DNA of 55,900 nt from Rubrivivax sp. (GCA_030653505.1 JAURZK010000127.1:1-55900), one strand, 5' to 3'; shown: positions 15,334 to 25,109, counted from the first letter of the stretch. Translations and numbers: made by a program. The notes: generated from the sequence alone by a model not told the origin.

Positions 15334-18132
15334 TCAGGGTGCCTTGAAGTCACCCCCCCAGGCCAGGCTCAGCGCCGCCGGGTCGATGTGCTTGCGCCAG
15401 GTGGCGTTGACCTGCTCCACCGTCAGCCGCGAGATGGCGTCGTCGACCTGCTGCATGAAGGCGAAGCGGCGGTCGAGGAACAGGTTGTTCACCAGCGCCC
15501 CGGCCACCGCGTCGTCCTGCGCCCGCGACAGGCGGCGGAAGTTCAGCAGCGCGGCGCGGCCCTCGTCGAGTTCCTTCTGGGTGAAGCCGTCCTTCAGCGA
15601 ACGCGCCAGCTCTTCCCGGAAGGCCGCTTCCACACGCGGCTGGTTCTGCGGCGCGAAGATCGCACTCACCTCCCAGCCGGTGTTGTCGTCGATCGCGCTC
15701 CAGTTCATCACCGCACGCACGTCGTAGCTCAGGCCGTCGGTCTCGCGGATGCGTTTCCACAACCGCGAATTGCCGCCCAGGCCGAAGATGAAGTTGGCCG
15801 TGACCAGCGCAGCGTGGTCGGGGTGGCGGTCCGACAGCGGCAGCGACAGCCGGCCGCGCAGGTTGGCGTTGGCCTTGTCCGGCGTCTGCGCCACGAAGCG
15901 CTGCGCCGGCGCGGCCACCAGCGGCTGCGGAATGCGCACATAGGGCTGCGCACCGCCAGACGGGGCACGCCAGTTGCCGAAGGCGGCCTCCAGCGCCTGG
16001 CGCACGGCGGCGATGTCCATGTCGCCCACGGCGCTGAATTCACCATGCGCCGCGCTATAGAAGCGCCGGTGGAAGGCCTGCACCTGCGCGATGTTCACCG
16101 CCTTCGCGTCCTGCTCCAGCTCGTCGAAACTGCGCGCGTGGCGCAGGTCGCCGCGCGGGTAGGGGTTGCCATGGCGCGCCAGCAGGTTGGCGATGATGGC
16201 GTCGGGTTCCTTGCGCTGGCGCTCGATGGCGGCCAGCGACTGCTGGCGCGCTTCTTCCAGCGGCTCGGCCGGAAAGCCCGGTTCGCGCAGCAGCCGGCCC
16301 ACCAGCTGCAGCACTGCCGGCAGGCGGTCACGCCGGGTATTGATGTTCACCGACAGCGTCTGCCCGCTGCCGCCGAAGGCGACCTCGGCCTGCAGCTTCT
16401 CGAACCCGTCGGCGATCTGCTGGCGTGTCAGCCCGGCGCCGCCCTTGTCGAGCAAGCGCGCCGTGAAGCTGGCCACGCTGTCCTGTCCGAACAGGCTCTT
16501 CTCGTCGCCCAGGCGCAGCGCCAGCCGCGCCTGCACGACGCGGCCGCGTGTCGTCTTGGGCAGCAGCGCCACCTTGAGGCCACCGACACGAGAGGCCTGC
16601 GTGCGTGCGTCCAGCGTCGCCGGCGTGGGGTCGAAGGCTTCGGCCTGCGCCACGCCGGGGTCACCCCGGTAGTCCTTGACGAGTGCGGCCACGTCGACCT
16701 TCTCGCCCTGCGGCGCACGCTGCAGGTCGGCAGCCGGCAGGTAGATGCCCACCGTGCGGTTGTCGCGCTTCAGCCAGGTGCCGGCCACACGGTGGATGTC
16801 GGCCAGCGTCAGCTTGCGCACCCGGTCGCGCTGCAGGAAGTAGAGCCGCCAGTCGCCCTTGGCGATGGCCTCGGACAGGTAGACGCCGACCTCTTCGGGG
16901 TCGGTGAAACCGCGGTCCCAGGCGTTGAGCCAGCTCACGCGGGCGCGCTCCAGCTCCTCGGCGGTCACGGGCTCGGTGGCCAGGCCGTCCACCACGGCGG
17001 CCATCTCGGCCCGCGCGCGGTCCACGTCCTGCCCCGGCGCCAGCACGGCGTTCAGGAACAGCGGCCCGGGCTCGGCCAGCGAGAAGGCAAAAGCGGCGGT
17101 CTGCGCGGCCAGGCGCTTTTCCACCAGCCGCTTGTGCAGCCGGCCGCCCGGGGTGTCGCCGAGCACCGAGCCGAGCAGTTCGATGGCGGCAAAGTCGGGG
17201 TGCGAGCCCGCCGGCACGTGGTAGCCCATGTACAGCATCGTCGTGCCGCCGCTGCGCCGCACCGTGATCTGGCGTTCACCGTGCTGCGGCGGGTCCAGCG
17301 TGTAGGTGGCGGGCAGCACGCGCGTGGGCCGCGGCAGCGCGCCGAAGGTCTGCCCCACCCAGGTCAGCACCTGCGGTGCGTTGAACTTGCCGGTGACCGT
17401 GAGCGTGGCGTTGTCGGGCTGGTAGTACTGCCGGTAGAAGGCCTGCAGGCGCGGGATGTCGACGTTCTCGATGTCGGTGCGCGCGCCTATGGTGCTCTTG
17501 CCGTAGCTGTGCCAGCGGTACATGGCCCCCATGGTCTGCTGCAGCAGCACGCGGTTGGGGTTGTTCTCGCCGGCCTCGAACTCGTTGCGCACCACGGTCA
17601 TTTCGGTGTCGAGGTCTTCGCGGGCGATGAAGCTGTTGACCATCGCGTCGGCCTGCCAGCTCAGGTACCAGCGCAGGTTCTCGTCGTTGGCGGCGAAGCT
17701 GGCGTAGTAGTTGGTGCGGTCGTACCAGGTGGTGCCGTTGGCGCGCAGGCCACGCTTGGTGAACTCGGCCCAGACGTTGCGGGTGCTGGGCGTGCCCTTG
17801 AACAGCAGGTGTTCCAGCAGGTGCGCCATGCCGGTTTCGCCGTAGTTCTCGTGCCGGCTGCCGACGCGGAAGGTCAGGTTCACGGTCGTCGTCGGCTTGG
17901 CGTCGTCGGGCACCAGCAGCACCTGCATGCCGTTGGGCAGCCGGTACTCGGTGATGCCTTCGACCGAGGTCACGGGGGTCAGGCCGGCAGGCGCTGCCGA
18001 GGGGTTCGCGACGGCCGCCGGCGTGGCCGGCGCCTTCGGCGCCTGCGCCAGCGCCGACAAGGGCAGCAAAGCGGCTGCGCACAGGGCCGCCAGGTGCCGC
18101 CAGCTGCGGCAGGGTGAGGTCCAGATCGACAT
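15334..18132 (-). CDS. M16 family zinc metalloprotease (pitrilysin-like), exported
   Basis: A 932-residue exported peptidase with a signal peptide ending ALA near residue 29. The inverted zinc motif HLLEH is at residues 104-108 (part of MAHLLEHLLFKGT), with the distal Glu in NEFEAGENNPNR. The second half repeats the M16 fold but lacks HxxEH, so it is the regulatory half, as in pitrilysin and insulysin. It should degrade peptides in the periplasm. It stands alone: 248 non-coding bases separate it from the TonB-like gene and 259 from divergent pgi. Confidence 0.92.
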   Translation of the reverse strand: MSIWTSPCRSWRHLAALCAAALLPLSALAQAPKAPATPAAVANPSAAPAGLTPVTSVEGITEYRLPNGMQVLLVPDDAKPTTTVNLTFRVGSRHENYGETGMAHLLEHLLFKGTPSTRNVWAEFTKRGLRANGTTWYDRTNYYASFAANDENLRWYLSWQADAMVNSFIAREDLDTEMTVVRNEFEAGENNPNRVLLQQTMGAMYRWHSYGKSTIGARTDIENVDIPRLQAFYRQYYQPDNATLTVTGKFNAPQVLTWVGQTFGALPRPTRVLPATYTLDPPQHGERQITVRRSGGTTMLYMGYHVPAGSHPDFAAIELLGSVLGDTPGGRLHKRLVEKRLAAQTAAFAFSLAEPGPLFLNAVLAPGQDVDRARAEMAAVVDGLATEPVTAEELERARVSWLNAWDRGFTDPEEVGVYLSEAIAKGDWRLYFLQRDRVRKLTLADIHRVAGTWLKRDNRTVGIYLPAADLQRAPQGEKVDVAALVKDYRGDPGVAQAEAFDPTPATLDARTQASRVGGLKVALLPKTTRGRVVQARLALRLGDEKSLFGQDSVASFTARLLDKGGAGLTRQQIADGFEKLQAEVAFGGSGQTLSVNINTRRDRLPAVLQLVGRLLREPGFPAEPLEEARQQSLAAIERQRKEPDAIIANLLARHGNPYPRGDLRHARSFDELEQDAKAVNIAQVQAFHRRFYSAAHGEFSAVGDMDIAAVRQALEAAFGNWRAPSGGAQPYVRIPQPLVAAPAQRFVAQTPDKANANLRGRLSLPLSDRHPDHAALVTANFIFGLGGNSRLWKRIRETDGLSYDVRAVMNWSAIDDNTGWEVSAIFAPQNQPRVEAAFREELARSLKDGFTQKELDEGRAALLNFRRLSRAQDDAVAGALVNNLFLDRRFAFMQQVDDAISRLTVEQVNATWRKHIDPAALSLAWGGDFKAP

Positions 18133-18391
18133 GGGCGGTGATTCGGGTTCGGGCAGGGACTCCGGCCAACGGGCCGGCGCGGGTGGGGGCAAGGGCAGGA
18201 CATCGGTGCGACGCCAGGCCACGGCAGGCCCGCATGATGGCAGACCGTCTTCGCCGGCGCACCCCGCGCGGGGCGCGGGGTCGATCCGGGCCTGCGGCTC
18301 GGGTCTAATGCACGCTGGACGGCAGCCCGCCGTGTACGCCACCCGCCGCCCCGCGCCATGAACCGGACCGACTGACCGAGGACGCACGCCG

Positions 18392-20005
18392 ATGACTTCC
18401 TGCACCGACACCGCCGCATGGGCCGCGCTGCAGGGCCACTTCGAGGCCCACGGCCGTGGGCTCGACCTGCGCGAGGCCTTTGCGCGTGACGCCGGCCGCG
18501 TCGCGGCGCTGGGCTTCGAGGCGCCCGAGGTCTGGGCCGACCTCAGCAAGAACCTGATCGACACCGCGACCTTGCGCTACCTGCTCGAACTGGCGCGCGA
18601 ACGTGGCGTCGAAGCCCGGCGCGACGCGATGTTCCGCGGCGAGCCCATCAACACCACCGAAGGCCGCGCCGTGCTGCACACCGCCCTGCGCGCCCCGGAG
18701 GGAGCGCCCGCGCTGGTCGGCGCGCCGCCCGGTGCCGGCCCCTTCGGCACCGAGGTGCACGACGTGCTCCAGGCCGTGCTCGACTACGCCGAAAACGTGC
18801 GCAAGGACTGGACCATCACCGACGTCGTCAACATCGGCATCGGCGGCAGCGACCTCGGCCCGCAGATGGTGGTGAAGGCGCTGGACGCCTACACCCAGGC
18901 CGGCCAGCGGCTGCACTTCGTGAGCAACGTCGACGGCCACGACCTGATGCCGCTGCTGGACCGCCTGCAGCCGAACAAGACACTCTTCATCGTCGCCAGC
19001 AAGACCTTCACGACGCAGGAAACGCTGACCAATGCGCACGCCGCGCGCGACTGGTTCCTGAGCCAGGGCGGGCAGCACATCGAACGCCACTTCGTCGCCA
19101 CGACCTGCAACGTGGAAGCGGCCGCGGCCTTCGGCATCCACACCACCTTCGGCTTCTGGGACTGGGTGGGCGGACGTTATTCGCTGTGGAGCGCCATCGG
19201 GCTGCCGATCGCCATCGCCGTCGGCGGCGAACGTTTCCGCGAACTGCTGGCCGGTGCGCACGCGATGGACCGCCACTTCGCCGAAACGCCGGCCGAGCGC
19301 AACCTGCCGCTGCTGCTGGGGCTGCTGGACGTCTGGTACCGCAACTTCCACGGCTTCACGAGCCGCAGCGTGGCGCCCTACCACCAGGGGCTGGCGCGCC
19401 TGCCGGCCTACCTGCAACAGCTGGAGTTGGAAAGCAACGGCAAGCGTGTCGACGAGGCCGGCCGCGCGTTGGCCGTCGGCACCAGCCCGGTGGTGTGGGG
19501 CGAGCCCGGCACCAACGGTCAGCATGCCTACTTCCAGATGCTGCACCAGGGCACCGACGTCATCCCGGTCGAGTTCATCGCGGTGAAAACACCGTCGCAC
19601 GCACAAGCCGAGCAGCACCGCAAGCTGCTGGCCAACTGCCTCGCGCAGAGCCAGGCGCTGATGCTGGGCAAGACCGCGGCCGAGGCCGCTGCCGAAGCCG
19701 CACCCACCGCAGCGCCCGGCGTCGACCCGGCCGTGCTGGCGCAGCACCGCAGCTTCCCCGGCAACAGGCCCAGCACGACCCTCGTGCTGGACGCACTGAC
19801 GCCGCGTGCGCTGGGCGCGCTGATCGCGATGTACGAACACCGCGTCTTCACCAGCGGCGCGGTTTGGGGCATCAACAGCTTCGACCAGTGGGGCGTGGAA
19901 CTCGGCAAGGCGCTGGCCGGCGCGCTGCTGCCGCGGTTGAAAAGCGGCGACACGGCGGGGCTGGACGCGTCCACCGCCGCGCTGCTGCAGCGCCTGCGTT
20001 CTTGA
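18392..20005 (+). CDS. pgi: glucose-6-phosphate isomerase
   Basis: A 537-residue cytoplasmic enzyme interconverting glucose-6-phosphate and fructose-6-phosphate. Signatures are present in order: VNIGIGGSDLGPQMV, FIVASKTFTTQETLTNA, the catalytic Glu region GEPGTNGQHAYFQMLHQGT, and near the end GINSFDQWGVELGK with the active-site Lys. Length is normal. A probable ribosome site (GAGGA) lies about 10 bases before the ATG. A HAD phosphatase gene follows after 20 bases, so the two may be co-transcribed. Confidence 0.97.
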   Translation: MTSCTDTAAWAALQGHFEAHGRGLDLREAFARDAGRVAALGFEAPEVWADLSKNLIDTATLRYLLELARERGVEARRDAMFRGEPINTTEGRAVLHTALRAPEGAPALVGAPPGAGPFGTEVHDVLQAVLDYAENVRKDWTITDVVNIGIGGSDLGPQMVVKALDAYTQAGQRLHFVSNVDGHDLMPLLDRLQPNKTLFIVASKTFTTQETLTNAHAARDWFLSQGGQHIERHFVATTCNVEAAAAFGIHTTFGFWDWVGGRYSLWSAIGLPIAIAVGGERFRELLAGAHAMDRHFAETPAERNLPLLLGLLDVWYRNFHGFTSRSVAPYHQGLARLPAYLQQLELESNGKRVDEAGRALAVGTSPVVWGEPGTNGQHAYFQMLHQGTDVIPVEFIAVKTPSHAQAEQHRKLLANCLAQSQALMLGKTAAEAAAEAAPTAAPGVDPAVLAQHRSFPGNRPSTTLVLDALTPRALGALIAMYEHRVFTSGAVWGINSFDQWGVELGKALAGALLPRLKSGDTAGLDASTAALLQRLRS

Positions 20006-20025
20006 GCGCGTCTTCGAGCGTGTTC

Positions 20026-20679
20026 ATGAGCGGCGCCGCGGGCCGCCCGCCGCCCAGGTTCGTCTTCGACTTCGGCCGCGTCGTCTTCCGCTGGGAGCCG
20101 GCGGAGTTGCTGCGGCAGCAGTTGCCACGGCACGCCCACGACGCGGCCAGCGCGGCGCACTGGGTCGAGCAGGTCTTCCAGGCCTACGGCGGTGACTGGG
20201 GCGAGTACGACCGCGGTGTGCTCACCCCGCCGGCGCTGGCACAGCGCATCGCGGCGCGCACCGGCCTGGCGGTAGCCGAGGCCCGGCGTGTCATCGACGC
20301 CGTCCCCGACGCGCTGCAGCCGCTGCCCGCCAGCGTGGCCTGGTTGCAGCGCCTGCACCACGCCGGGCAGCCCTTCTACTTCCTGTCGAACATGCCCGCA
20401 CCGGTGGCCGAAACGCTGCTGGCGCGGCACGCCTTCCTGGGCTGGTTCGCCGACGGCGTGTTTTCGTGCCGGGTCGGCCACAACAAGCCCGAAGCGGCGA
20501 TCTACGACATCGCGGCCCGGCGCTTCGGCCATCCGGTGCAGCAACTGGTGTTCATGGACGACCACCAGTCCAACGTCGAAGCAGCACGCAAGCTGGGCTG
20601 GTCGGCGCTGCAGTTCCATGATGCAGCGCAGGCGGAAGCCGAGGTTCGCGCGGCGGGGTGGCAGCTTCCTGACGCCTAG
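20026..20679 (+). CDS. HAD superfamily hydrolase (class IA)
   Basis: A 217-residue HAD-type phosphatase. Motif I is FDFGRVVFRWEP, in which the nucleophile Asp is followed two residues later by Gly rather than Asp, as in the YihX branch of the family. Motif II is YFLSNMP, motif III the Lys in GHNKPEAAIY, and motif IV FMDDHQSNVEAA. It probably acts on sugar phosphates; YihX is an alpha-glucose-1-phosphate phosphatase, which would suit a gene next to pgi, but this is inference. Its TAG stop overlaps the stop of the convergent methyltransferase gene in a CTAG. Confidence 0.85.
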   Translation: MSGAAGRPPPRFVFDFGRVVFRWEPAELLRQQLPRHAHDAASAAHWVEQVFQAYGGDWGEYDRGVLTPPALAQRIAARTGLAVAEARRVIDAVPDALQPLPASVAWLQRLHHAGQPFYFLSNMPAPVAETLLARHAFLGWFADGVFSCRVGHNKPEAAIYDIAARRFGHPVQQLVFMDDHQSNVEAARKLGWSALQFHDAAQAEAEVRAAGWQLPDA

Positions 20680-21524
20680 CCTTGCAGGTCTTCATCTGCC
20701 GGCGAACCACAAGGCGAACCTGGCGACAGTGCGGCGACGATGACGAATTCGGCGGGCACGCTGTAGCCTGCATCCTGTCGCCAAGCTGCAAGCCCGTCGA
20801 GGTAGCTTGCACGGACCCGCTGGCGCACCTCTTCGGAGAACCGCGACCACGCCAGCGCAACCGGTCCGCCCAGAAAGGCTGCGCGGCAGGCTTCGTCGCC
20901 GTCGATGTAGTTCAGCGCCGCTGACAGACGTTGTTGCCGGACAGGCTGCAAGCCCGCTTCCCTGCACAGCCGTGCAAGCGCATCCCCGCACCCCAGGCCG
21001 AAGAACAGCGGGCACACCTCGCTGGCGACCTCGGCGTCGACGACCTCGAACAAACTCGCCCAGCCGCAGCGCGAACGCTCACCCCATACCGACAGCACCA
21101 GGCGGCCACCGGGCCGCAACACGCGCCGCATCTCGCGCACGGCCCGCCCGGGGTCGGGCAGGTACATCAGGCCGAGCGAGCACAACACCACGTCGAAGTG
21201 ACTGTCGGCCAGTGCCAGCTGCTGGGCGTCCATGCGCAGGAAGCGGGTGTTCGGCAAGCCGCGACGCTGTGCCGCCTCGACCATCCGCGCCGACAGATCC
21301 ACGCCGAGCACGCTGCCCCTGGCGCCCACCGCCTGTGCCGCCAGCGCAGCGACCTGACCGGTGCCGCTGGCCACGTCCAGTACGCACTCGGCAGGCGCCA
21401 GCGCAGCTGCGGCGATCAGCCCGCCCTGCACGCCTGACAGCTGCGGGCCCCACGACGGCTCGTAGTCGTCGGCTGCCAGGTCCCAGCCGCAGCGCTGGAT
21501 GCGGACCTGAAGCCGGTCGTCCAT
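20676..21524 (-). CDS. class I SAM-dependent methyltransferase (UbiE-like)
   Basis: A methyltransferase of about 282 residues. Motif I is VLDVASGTGQVAALAA, then GVDLSARMVEAA, the post-I acidic region FDVVLCSLGLMYLPDP, and RVLRPGGRLVLSVWG. This pattern is typical of Methyltransf_11/UbiE-like enzymes acting on small or lipophilic molecules. No substrate can be named. The ATG at 21524 is used; an in-frame GTG at 21548 adds eight residues, and neither has a clear ribosome site. A second, distantly similar methyltransferase gene lies just upstream on the same strand, 43 bases away. Confidence 0.8.
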   Translation of the reverse strand: MDDRLQVRIQRCGWDLAADDYEPSWGPQLSGVQGGLIAAAALAPAECVLDVASGTGQVAALAAQAVGARGSVLGVDLSARMVEAAQRRGLPNTRFLRMDAQQLALADSHFDVVLCSLGLMYLPDPGRAVREMRRVLRPGGRLVLSVWGERSRCGWASLFEVVDAEVASEVCPLFFGLGCGDALARLCREAGLQPVRQQRLSAALNYIDGDEACRAAFLGGPVALAWSRFSEEVRQRVRASYLDGLAAWRQDAGYSVPAEFVIVAALSPGSPCGSPADEDLQG

Positions 21525-21567
21525 GGGTTTGCGCAGCAGCGGGTGCACCGGCGGGGGGGAGGGCGGC

Positions 21568-22380
21568 TCAACGGCGCGTGATGACCACTTCCAGGTAGGC
21601 GCCGGGCACCACGAGCGAGCCGGCGCCTGCCGTGTTCATCTCGTTCAACAGTTCGATGAGGTCGTGCTCCAGCACCTGCGCCTGGTCGGCTGGCAGTGCG
21701 GCAAAGGCCTTGTGCACAGGCCCGTACCACTGGCGGAAGACGTCGACGAAGTGGGCCGCCGAGCGGTAGCGGAAGTTGAAGTGCCGCGTCGTCTCCCGCA
21801 GGCTGGCGGCGCTGTCGCCGAACAAGGACTTCAGGTGCCCCTCCACGCCCCACAACGAAGGTGGCTGCAAACCAGCCGGCGGCGGCAAATGACGCCCCAG
21901 CACCTTGAACATGCGGCCGACCAGACTGTCGGGTGTCCAGTTGGCCAGACCGATGCGCCCGCCGGGCTTGCACACCCGCGCCATTTCGGCGGCGGCTCGC
22001 GCCTGGTCGGGCGAGAACATCACGCCGAAGGTCGACAGTACACAGTCGAACTGGGCATCACCGAAAGGCAGCGCCTCGGCGTCCGCTGTCTGGAAGCTGA
22101 CCTGCAGGCCGTCGGCGCGTGCCCGCTGGGCCCCGTGTTCGAGCAGACTGGCCACGTAGTCGGTCGACGTGACCCGGCAGCCGCGGCGCGCGGCCGCCAA
22201 TGTGGCGTTGCCGTTGCCGGCGGCCACGTCGAGCACCTGCTCGTCGCAGCGCACATCGCAGGCCTCGGCCAGCAACTCGCCCACCAGTTGCAGCGTGGTG
22301 CCGATGACGGCGTAGTCGCCACTGGCCCAGGCCGCCTGCTGGCGGGACTTGAGGGCGTTGAAGTCGATGGGGGCATTCAT
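21568..22380 (-). CDS. class I SAM-dependent methyltransferase
   Basis: A 270-residue methyltransferase with motif I VLDVAAGNGNATLAAARRG, then the acidic turn STDYVASLL and the post-I region FDCVLSTFGVMFSPD, and PGGRIGLANWTPD. The start ATG at 22380 is supported by an AGGAG about 7 bases upstream. It heads a two-gene unit with the second methyltransferase and is divergent from the OsmC gene. It is similar in plan to its partner but not a close copy. The substrate is unknown. Confidence 0.82.
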   Translation of the reverse strand: MNAPIDFNALKSRQQAAWASGDYAVIGTTLQLVGELLAEACDVRCDEQVLDVAAGNGNATLAAARRGCRVTSTDYVASLLEHGAQRARADGLQVSFQTADAEALPFGDAQFDCVLSTFGVMFSPDQARAAAEMARVCKPGGRIGLANWTPDSLVGRMFKVLGRHLPPPAGLQPPSLWGVEGHLKSLFGDSAASLRETTRHFNFRYRSAAHFVDVFRQWYGPVHKAFAALPADQAQVLEHDLIELLNEMNTAGAGSLVVPGAYLEVVITRR

Positions 22381-22733
22381 GGGGGGGCTCCTGCGCAGTG
22401 TTGATGGGTCAGGTGGCCGCTGGTGGACTGCACCTGGCGTGCATTGCAGCGCGCTGCCGCGCGGCGGTCCTGCCCGCACGGCCTGCGGGCTTGACCCAAC
22501 GTCCGCAGGTGGCGGCAGGCCGGGTTGGGGCCTGGCCCAACGTCCTGATGTCTTGCCCGTGCGTCCGACGCGGGCGCTGCAGACTCGGACGCCATGGGCT
22601 GCAGTCTCGGCGGCGCCCACAATGCTGGTCTGGGCCACATGGGCCGTCACGCACACCGAGACGCTCAGCGCAGTCGTCATTCGTTTGTTCGACCCTGGCG
22701 CTACAGCAGCGCCGAACTTCAAGGACCCGAACC
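22381..22733. promoter_or_regulatory. divergent intergenic region with repeated 10-mer
   Basis: A 353-base region between the divergent methyltransferase and OsmC genes, with no convincing small gene. The 10-mer CCCAACGTCC occurs at 22495-22504 and again at 22536-22545, 41 bases apart (about four helical turns). TTGACC at 22491-22496 could be a -35 element. The repeats are candidate sites for the AraC regulator encoded downstream. Confidence 0.35.
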
Positions 22734-23273
22734 ATGACCGCCAGCAACCCCGCCATCGCGACTGCCGTGCAACGTGTTCGGAGCGTGCTGAAGCGTCGCC
22801 CCGAGACGGGTCTGCACGAGGACGCACCGGCCACCGCGCGCTGGCAAGGTGGCACGCGGGTCGTGGCGTCGCACGCCAATGGCGCGCAGGTGCTGACCGA
22901 CCTGCCGTCCGAGTTGGGCGGCAGCGGCGACCAGGTGACGCCGGGCTGGCTGTTCCGTGCCGGTCTGGCCGCGTGCGCGACCACGTCCATCGTGCTGAAG
23001 GCGGCGGCCGAGGGCATCGAACTCGCGGCGCTCGAAGTGCGGGCGGGCAGCCGTTCGGACATGCGCGGCCTGCTTGGCATGAACGACGAAGCAGGGCAGC
23101 CGGTGCATGCCGACCCCTCCGATCTGCACATGCAGGTGCGGATCGAGGTACCGGGTGAGGCACCGGATCGCTTGCGCGCGCTGGTCGAACGCGCGGTGGC
23201 TTGCTCGCCGGTGCCGTGTATGGTCGGGCACGCGAACGCGCTGGCGCTGCACATCGACATCGCGCCCGCCTGA
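22734..23273 (+). CDS. OsmC family protein
   Basis: A 179-residue OsmC/Ohr-superfamily protein. The first conserved cysteine is in AGLAACATTSIVLKAA and the second in ACSPVPCMVGHA, matching the two-cysteine organic-hydroperoxide-reductase plan, though several OsmC-like proteins are not peroxidases. The central beta-hairpin (LEVRAGSRSDMRGLLG) is family-like. An AAGGA lies about 10 bases before the ATG. The AraC regulator gene begins 12 bases after its stop, so they form an operon. Confidence 0.83.
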   Translation: MTASNPAIATAVQRVRSVLKRRPETGLHEDAPATARWQGGTRVVASHANGAQVLTDLPSELGGSGDQVTPGWLFRAGLAACATTSIVLKAAAEGIELAALEVRAGSRSDMRGLLGMNDEAGQPVHADPSDLHMQVRIEVPGEAPDRLRALVERAVACSPVPCMVGHANALALHIDIAPA

Positions 23274-23285
23274 CGCGTCCTGACC

Positions 23286-24248
23286 ATGGATGCGTTGTCG
23301 GAAACGCTGCGGGTCGTGCGCCTGGTCGGCGCCATCTTTCTCCAGGGACGGTTCACCGCACCGTGGTGCTACCAGTCGCCCAGCGCCGACAGTGCCGCGC
23401 CGATCCTGGAACCTGGCGCCGGGAGGGTGGTGATCTTCCACCTCATCACCGAGGGGGAATGCCACGTGGAGATGGACGGACAGCCGCCGGTGCGCCTGTG
23501 CGCCGGCGACGCCGTCATCTTCCCCCAGGGCGACGCGCACCGCATGGGCTCCGAGCCGGGCCTGGTTCCAGCCACCGGTGCGCGCTTGGACGAGGTGCTG
23601 TCGCGACGGCCTCGCACCCTGGTCTACGGCGGCGGCGGGGCCACCACGCGGCTGGTTTGCGGCTACATGGCCTGCGATGCCCGGCTGGCGGGCTTGCTGC
23701 TGGCCGGCCTGCCACCCCTGGTGCGCGTGAACGTGCGCGGCTCGAACGCCGGCATGTGGCTGGAGGCGTCCGTGCGTTATGCGTTGGCCGAGGCGCGCTC
23801 GCCACGGCCCGGCGGCGCCGGCGTGCTGGCCAAGCTGGCCGAGGTGCTGTTCATCGAGGTGCTGCGCCTGCACATGAACGCGCAGGGCGCCGGGCACAAG
23901 GGGTGGCTGGCCGGCGTGGGCGATCGCATCGTCGGCGCTGCGCTGAATGCGCTGCACTGCCGACCGGCGCATGCCTGGACGCTGGAGGAACTGGCACGCA
24001 CGGCGCACACGTCGCGTTCGGTCCTGGCGGAACGCTTCCAGGACCTGGTGGGCACGTCGCCCATGCAGTACCTCACCCAGTGGCGCATGCTGCTTGCGGC
24101 GAACCTGCTGTCGCGCAGCAATGCGCCGCTGGCGCGCATCGCCGAGGACGTGGGCTACCAGACCGACACCGCCTTCAGCCGCGCGTTCAGGCGGGAGTAC
24201 GGTGCGCCGCCTGCAACGTGGCGGCGGCGGCAAGGTGGCGCGACATGA
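23286..24248 (+). CDS. AraC family regulator with N-terminal cupin
   Basis: A 320-residue transcription factor of the cupin_6/AraC type. The N-terminal 180 residues carry the cupin half-motifs (FHLITEGECHVEMDG and GDAVIFPQGDAH). The C-terminal 100 residues are two helix-turn-helix units ending in the AraC signature IAEDVGYQTDTAFSRAFRREYGAPP. Co-directional and 12 bases after the OsmC gene, it most likely controls that gene and perhaps the divergent methyltransferases. The ligand is unknown. It is the last intact gene before the insertion-sequence graveyard. Confidence 0.88.
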   Translation: MDALSETLRVVRLVGAIFLQGRFTAPWCYQSPSADSAAPILEPGAGRVVIFHLITEGECHVEMDGQPPVRLCAGDAVIFPQGDAHRMGSEPGLVPATGARLDEVLSRRPRTLVYGGGGATTRLVCGYMACDARLAGLLLAGLPPLVRVNVRGSNAGMWLEASVRYALAEARSPRPGGAGVLAKLAEVLFIEVLRLHMNAQGAGHKGWLAGVGDRIVGAALNALHCRPAHAWTLEELARTAHTSRSVLAERFQDLVGTSPMQYLTQWRMLLAANLLSRSNAPLARIAEDVGYQTDTAFSRAFRREYGAPPATWRRRQGGAT

Positions 24249-24389
24249 TTTGTCCGGTCGAACGACATTCATGATGGCCGGTGGTGAGGAGTCGAAGGCG
24301 GCGTAGCCGACGTAGACGACGAGCCACCGGCGGCGCCGGGTTGGTGCGGTTCAGGATGGTGGGTTCAGGTCTCAACAAGAGGTCGGCCC

Positions 24390-25077
24390 CCATTGCCAGG
24401 TTCCTGTATCACCGATCAGCAGGTTCGCCTCTACATGAGAAATCGCAAGGCCAAGTCCCAGGAGCTGGCCGCTGCCAAGGCCGGCATCAGCGAGCGCAGC
24501 GCACGCCGCATTGATGGCGCCGCCGCGCTGCCTTCGCAGACGCCCCGTCGTTAATGGCGCTCGCGCGCCGATCCGGTCGCCGCGGTCTGGGATAGCGAAA
24601 TCGTGCCGCTGCTCAAGAGCGCGCCGAAGTTGATGGCCATCACGCTGATGCGCAAGCTGCATGACGAGCACCCCGACGTCTATCCCGATGGTGTGCTGCG
24701 CACCCTGCAGCGCCACGTCCGGCAGTAGCGCGCCTTGAAGGGGCCGGGCAAGAGAGTGTTCTTTCCGCAAGACCGCGCCGCCTACCGCCGCACCAGGGAG
24801 CAGCTCGAACTCAGGCTCACCTAGCGCCAGCGCTGCCAGACCATTGTCGCGTTGCTGGGCATGGCCGCCCTCGACGGCGTCGAAGCCGTGCTGGCCCGGC
24901 GGCTGTAGGACCTGCTGGAGACCCGGTGAACTGCCCGAACTGGCGCAGTCGCGCGCCGAGTTCACCCCGCGCAAGGCCGAGGTGCCCACCGTCACGGTGG
25001 AGATGCCCGCGCCAGGCGCCTACGACGCGCTGTTGCCCAGCCAGCAAGAAGACGAACTGGCAGAGGTGGCAGCATGA
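24390..25077 (+). pseudogene. istA: IS21-family transposase istA remnant
   Basis: The frame reading ITDQQVRLYM...AAAKAGISERSARRI is the helix-turn-helix start of IstA. It continues through WRSRADPVAAVWDSEIVPLL and VLRTLQRHVRQ. In-frame stops occur at 24552, 24726, 24822 and 24906; at least the one at 24726 replaces a Trp (RQW-RAL). The sequence then jumps straight from the N-terminal third to the C-terminal tail (AYRRTREQLELRL onward), so the DDE catalytic core has been deleted. A frameshift near 24927 leads into the last part, GELPELAQSRAEFTP...GAYDALLPS. No intact istB follows. Clearly inactive. Confidence 0.8.
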
Positions 25078-25109
25078 CCGCCCCGTCGCAAGACCCGCCA
25101 CGCAACGCG

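Noticed and set aside
14998..18117. A 1039-codon plus-strand frame opposite the M16 protease
   Set aside because: Arg/His/Gln-rich composition with no domain; it is the antisense shadow of the clear M16 gene, as expected in high-GC DNA.
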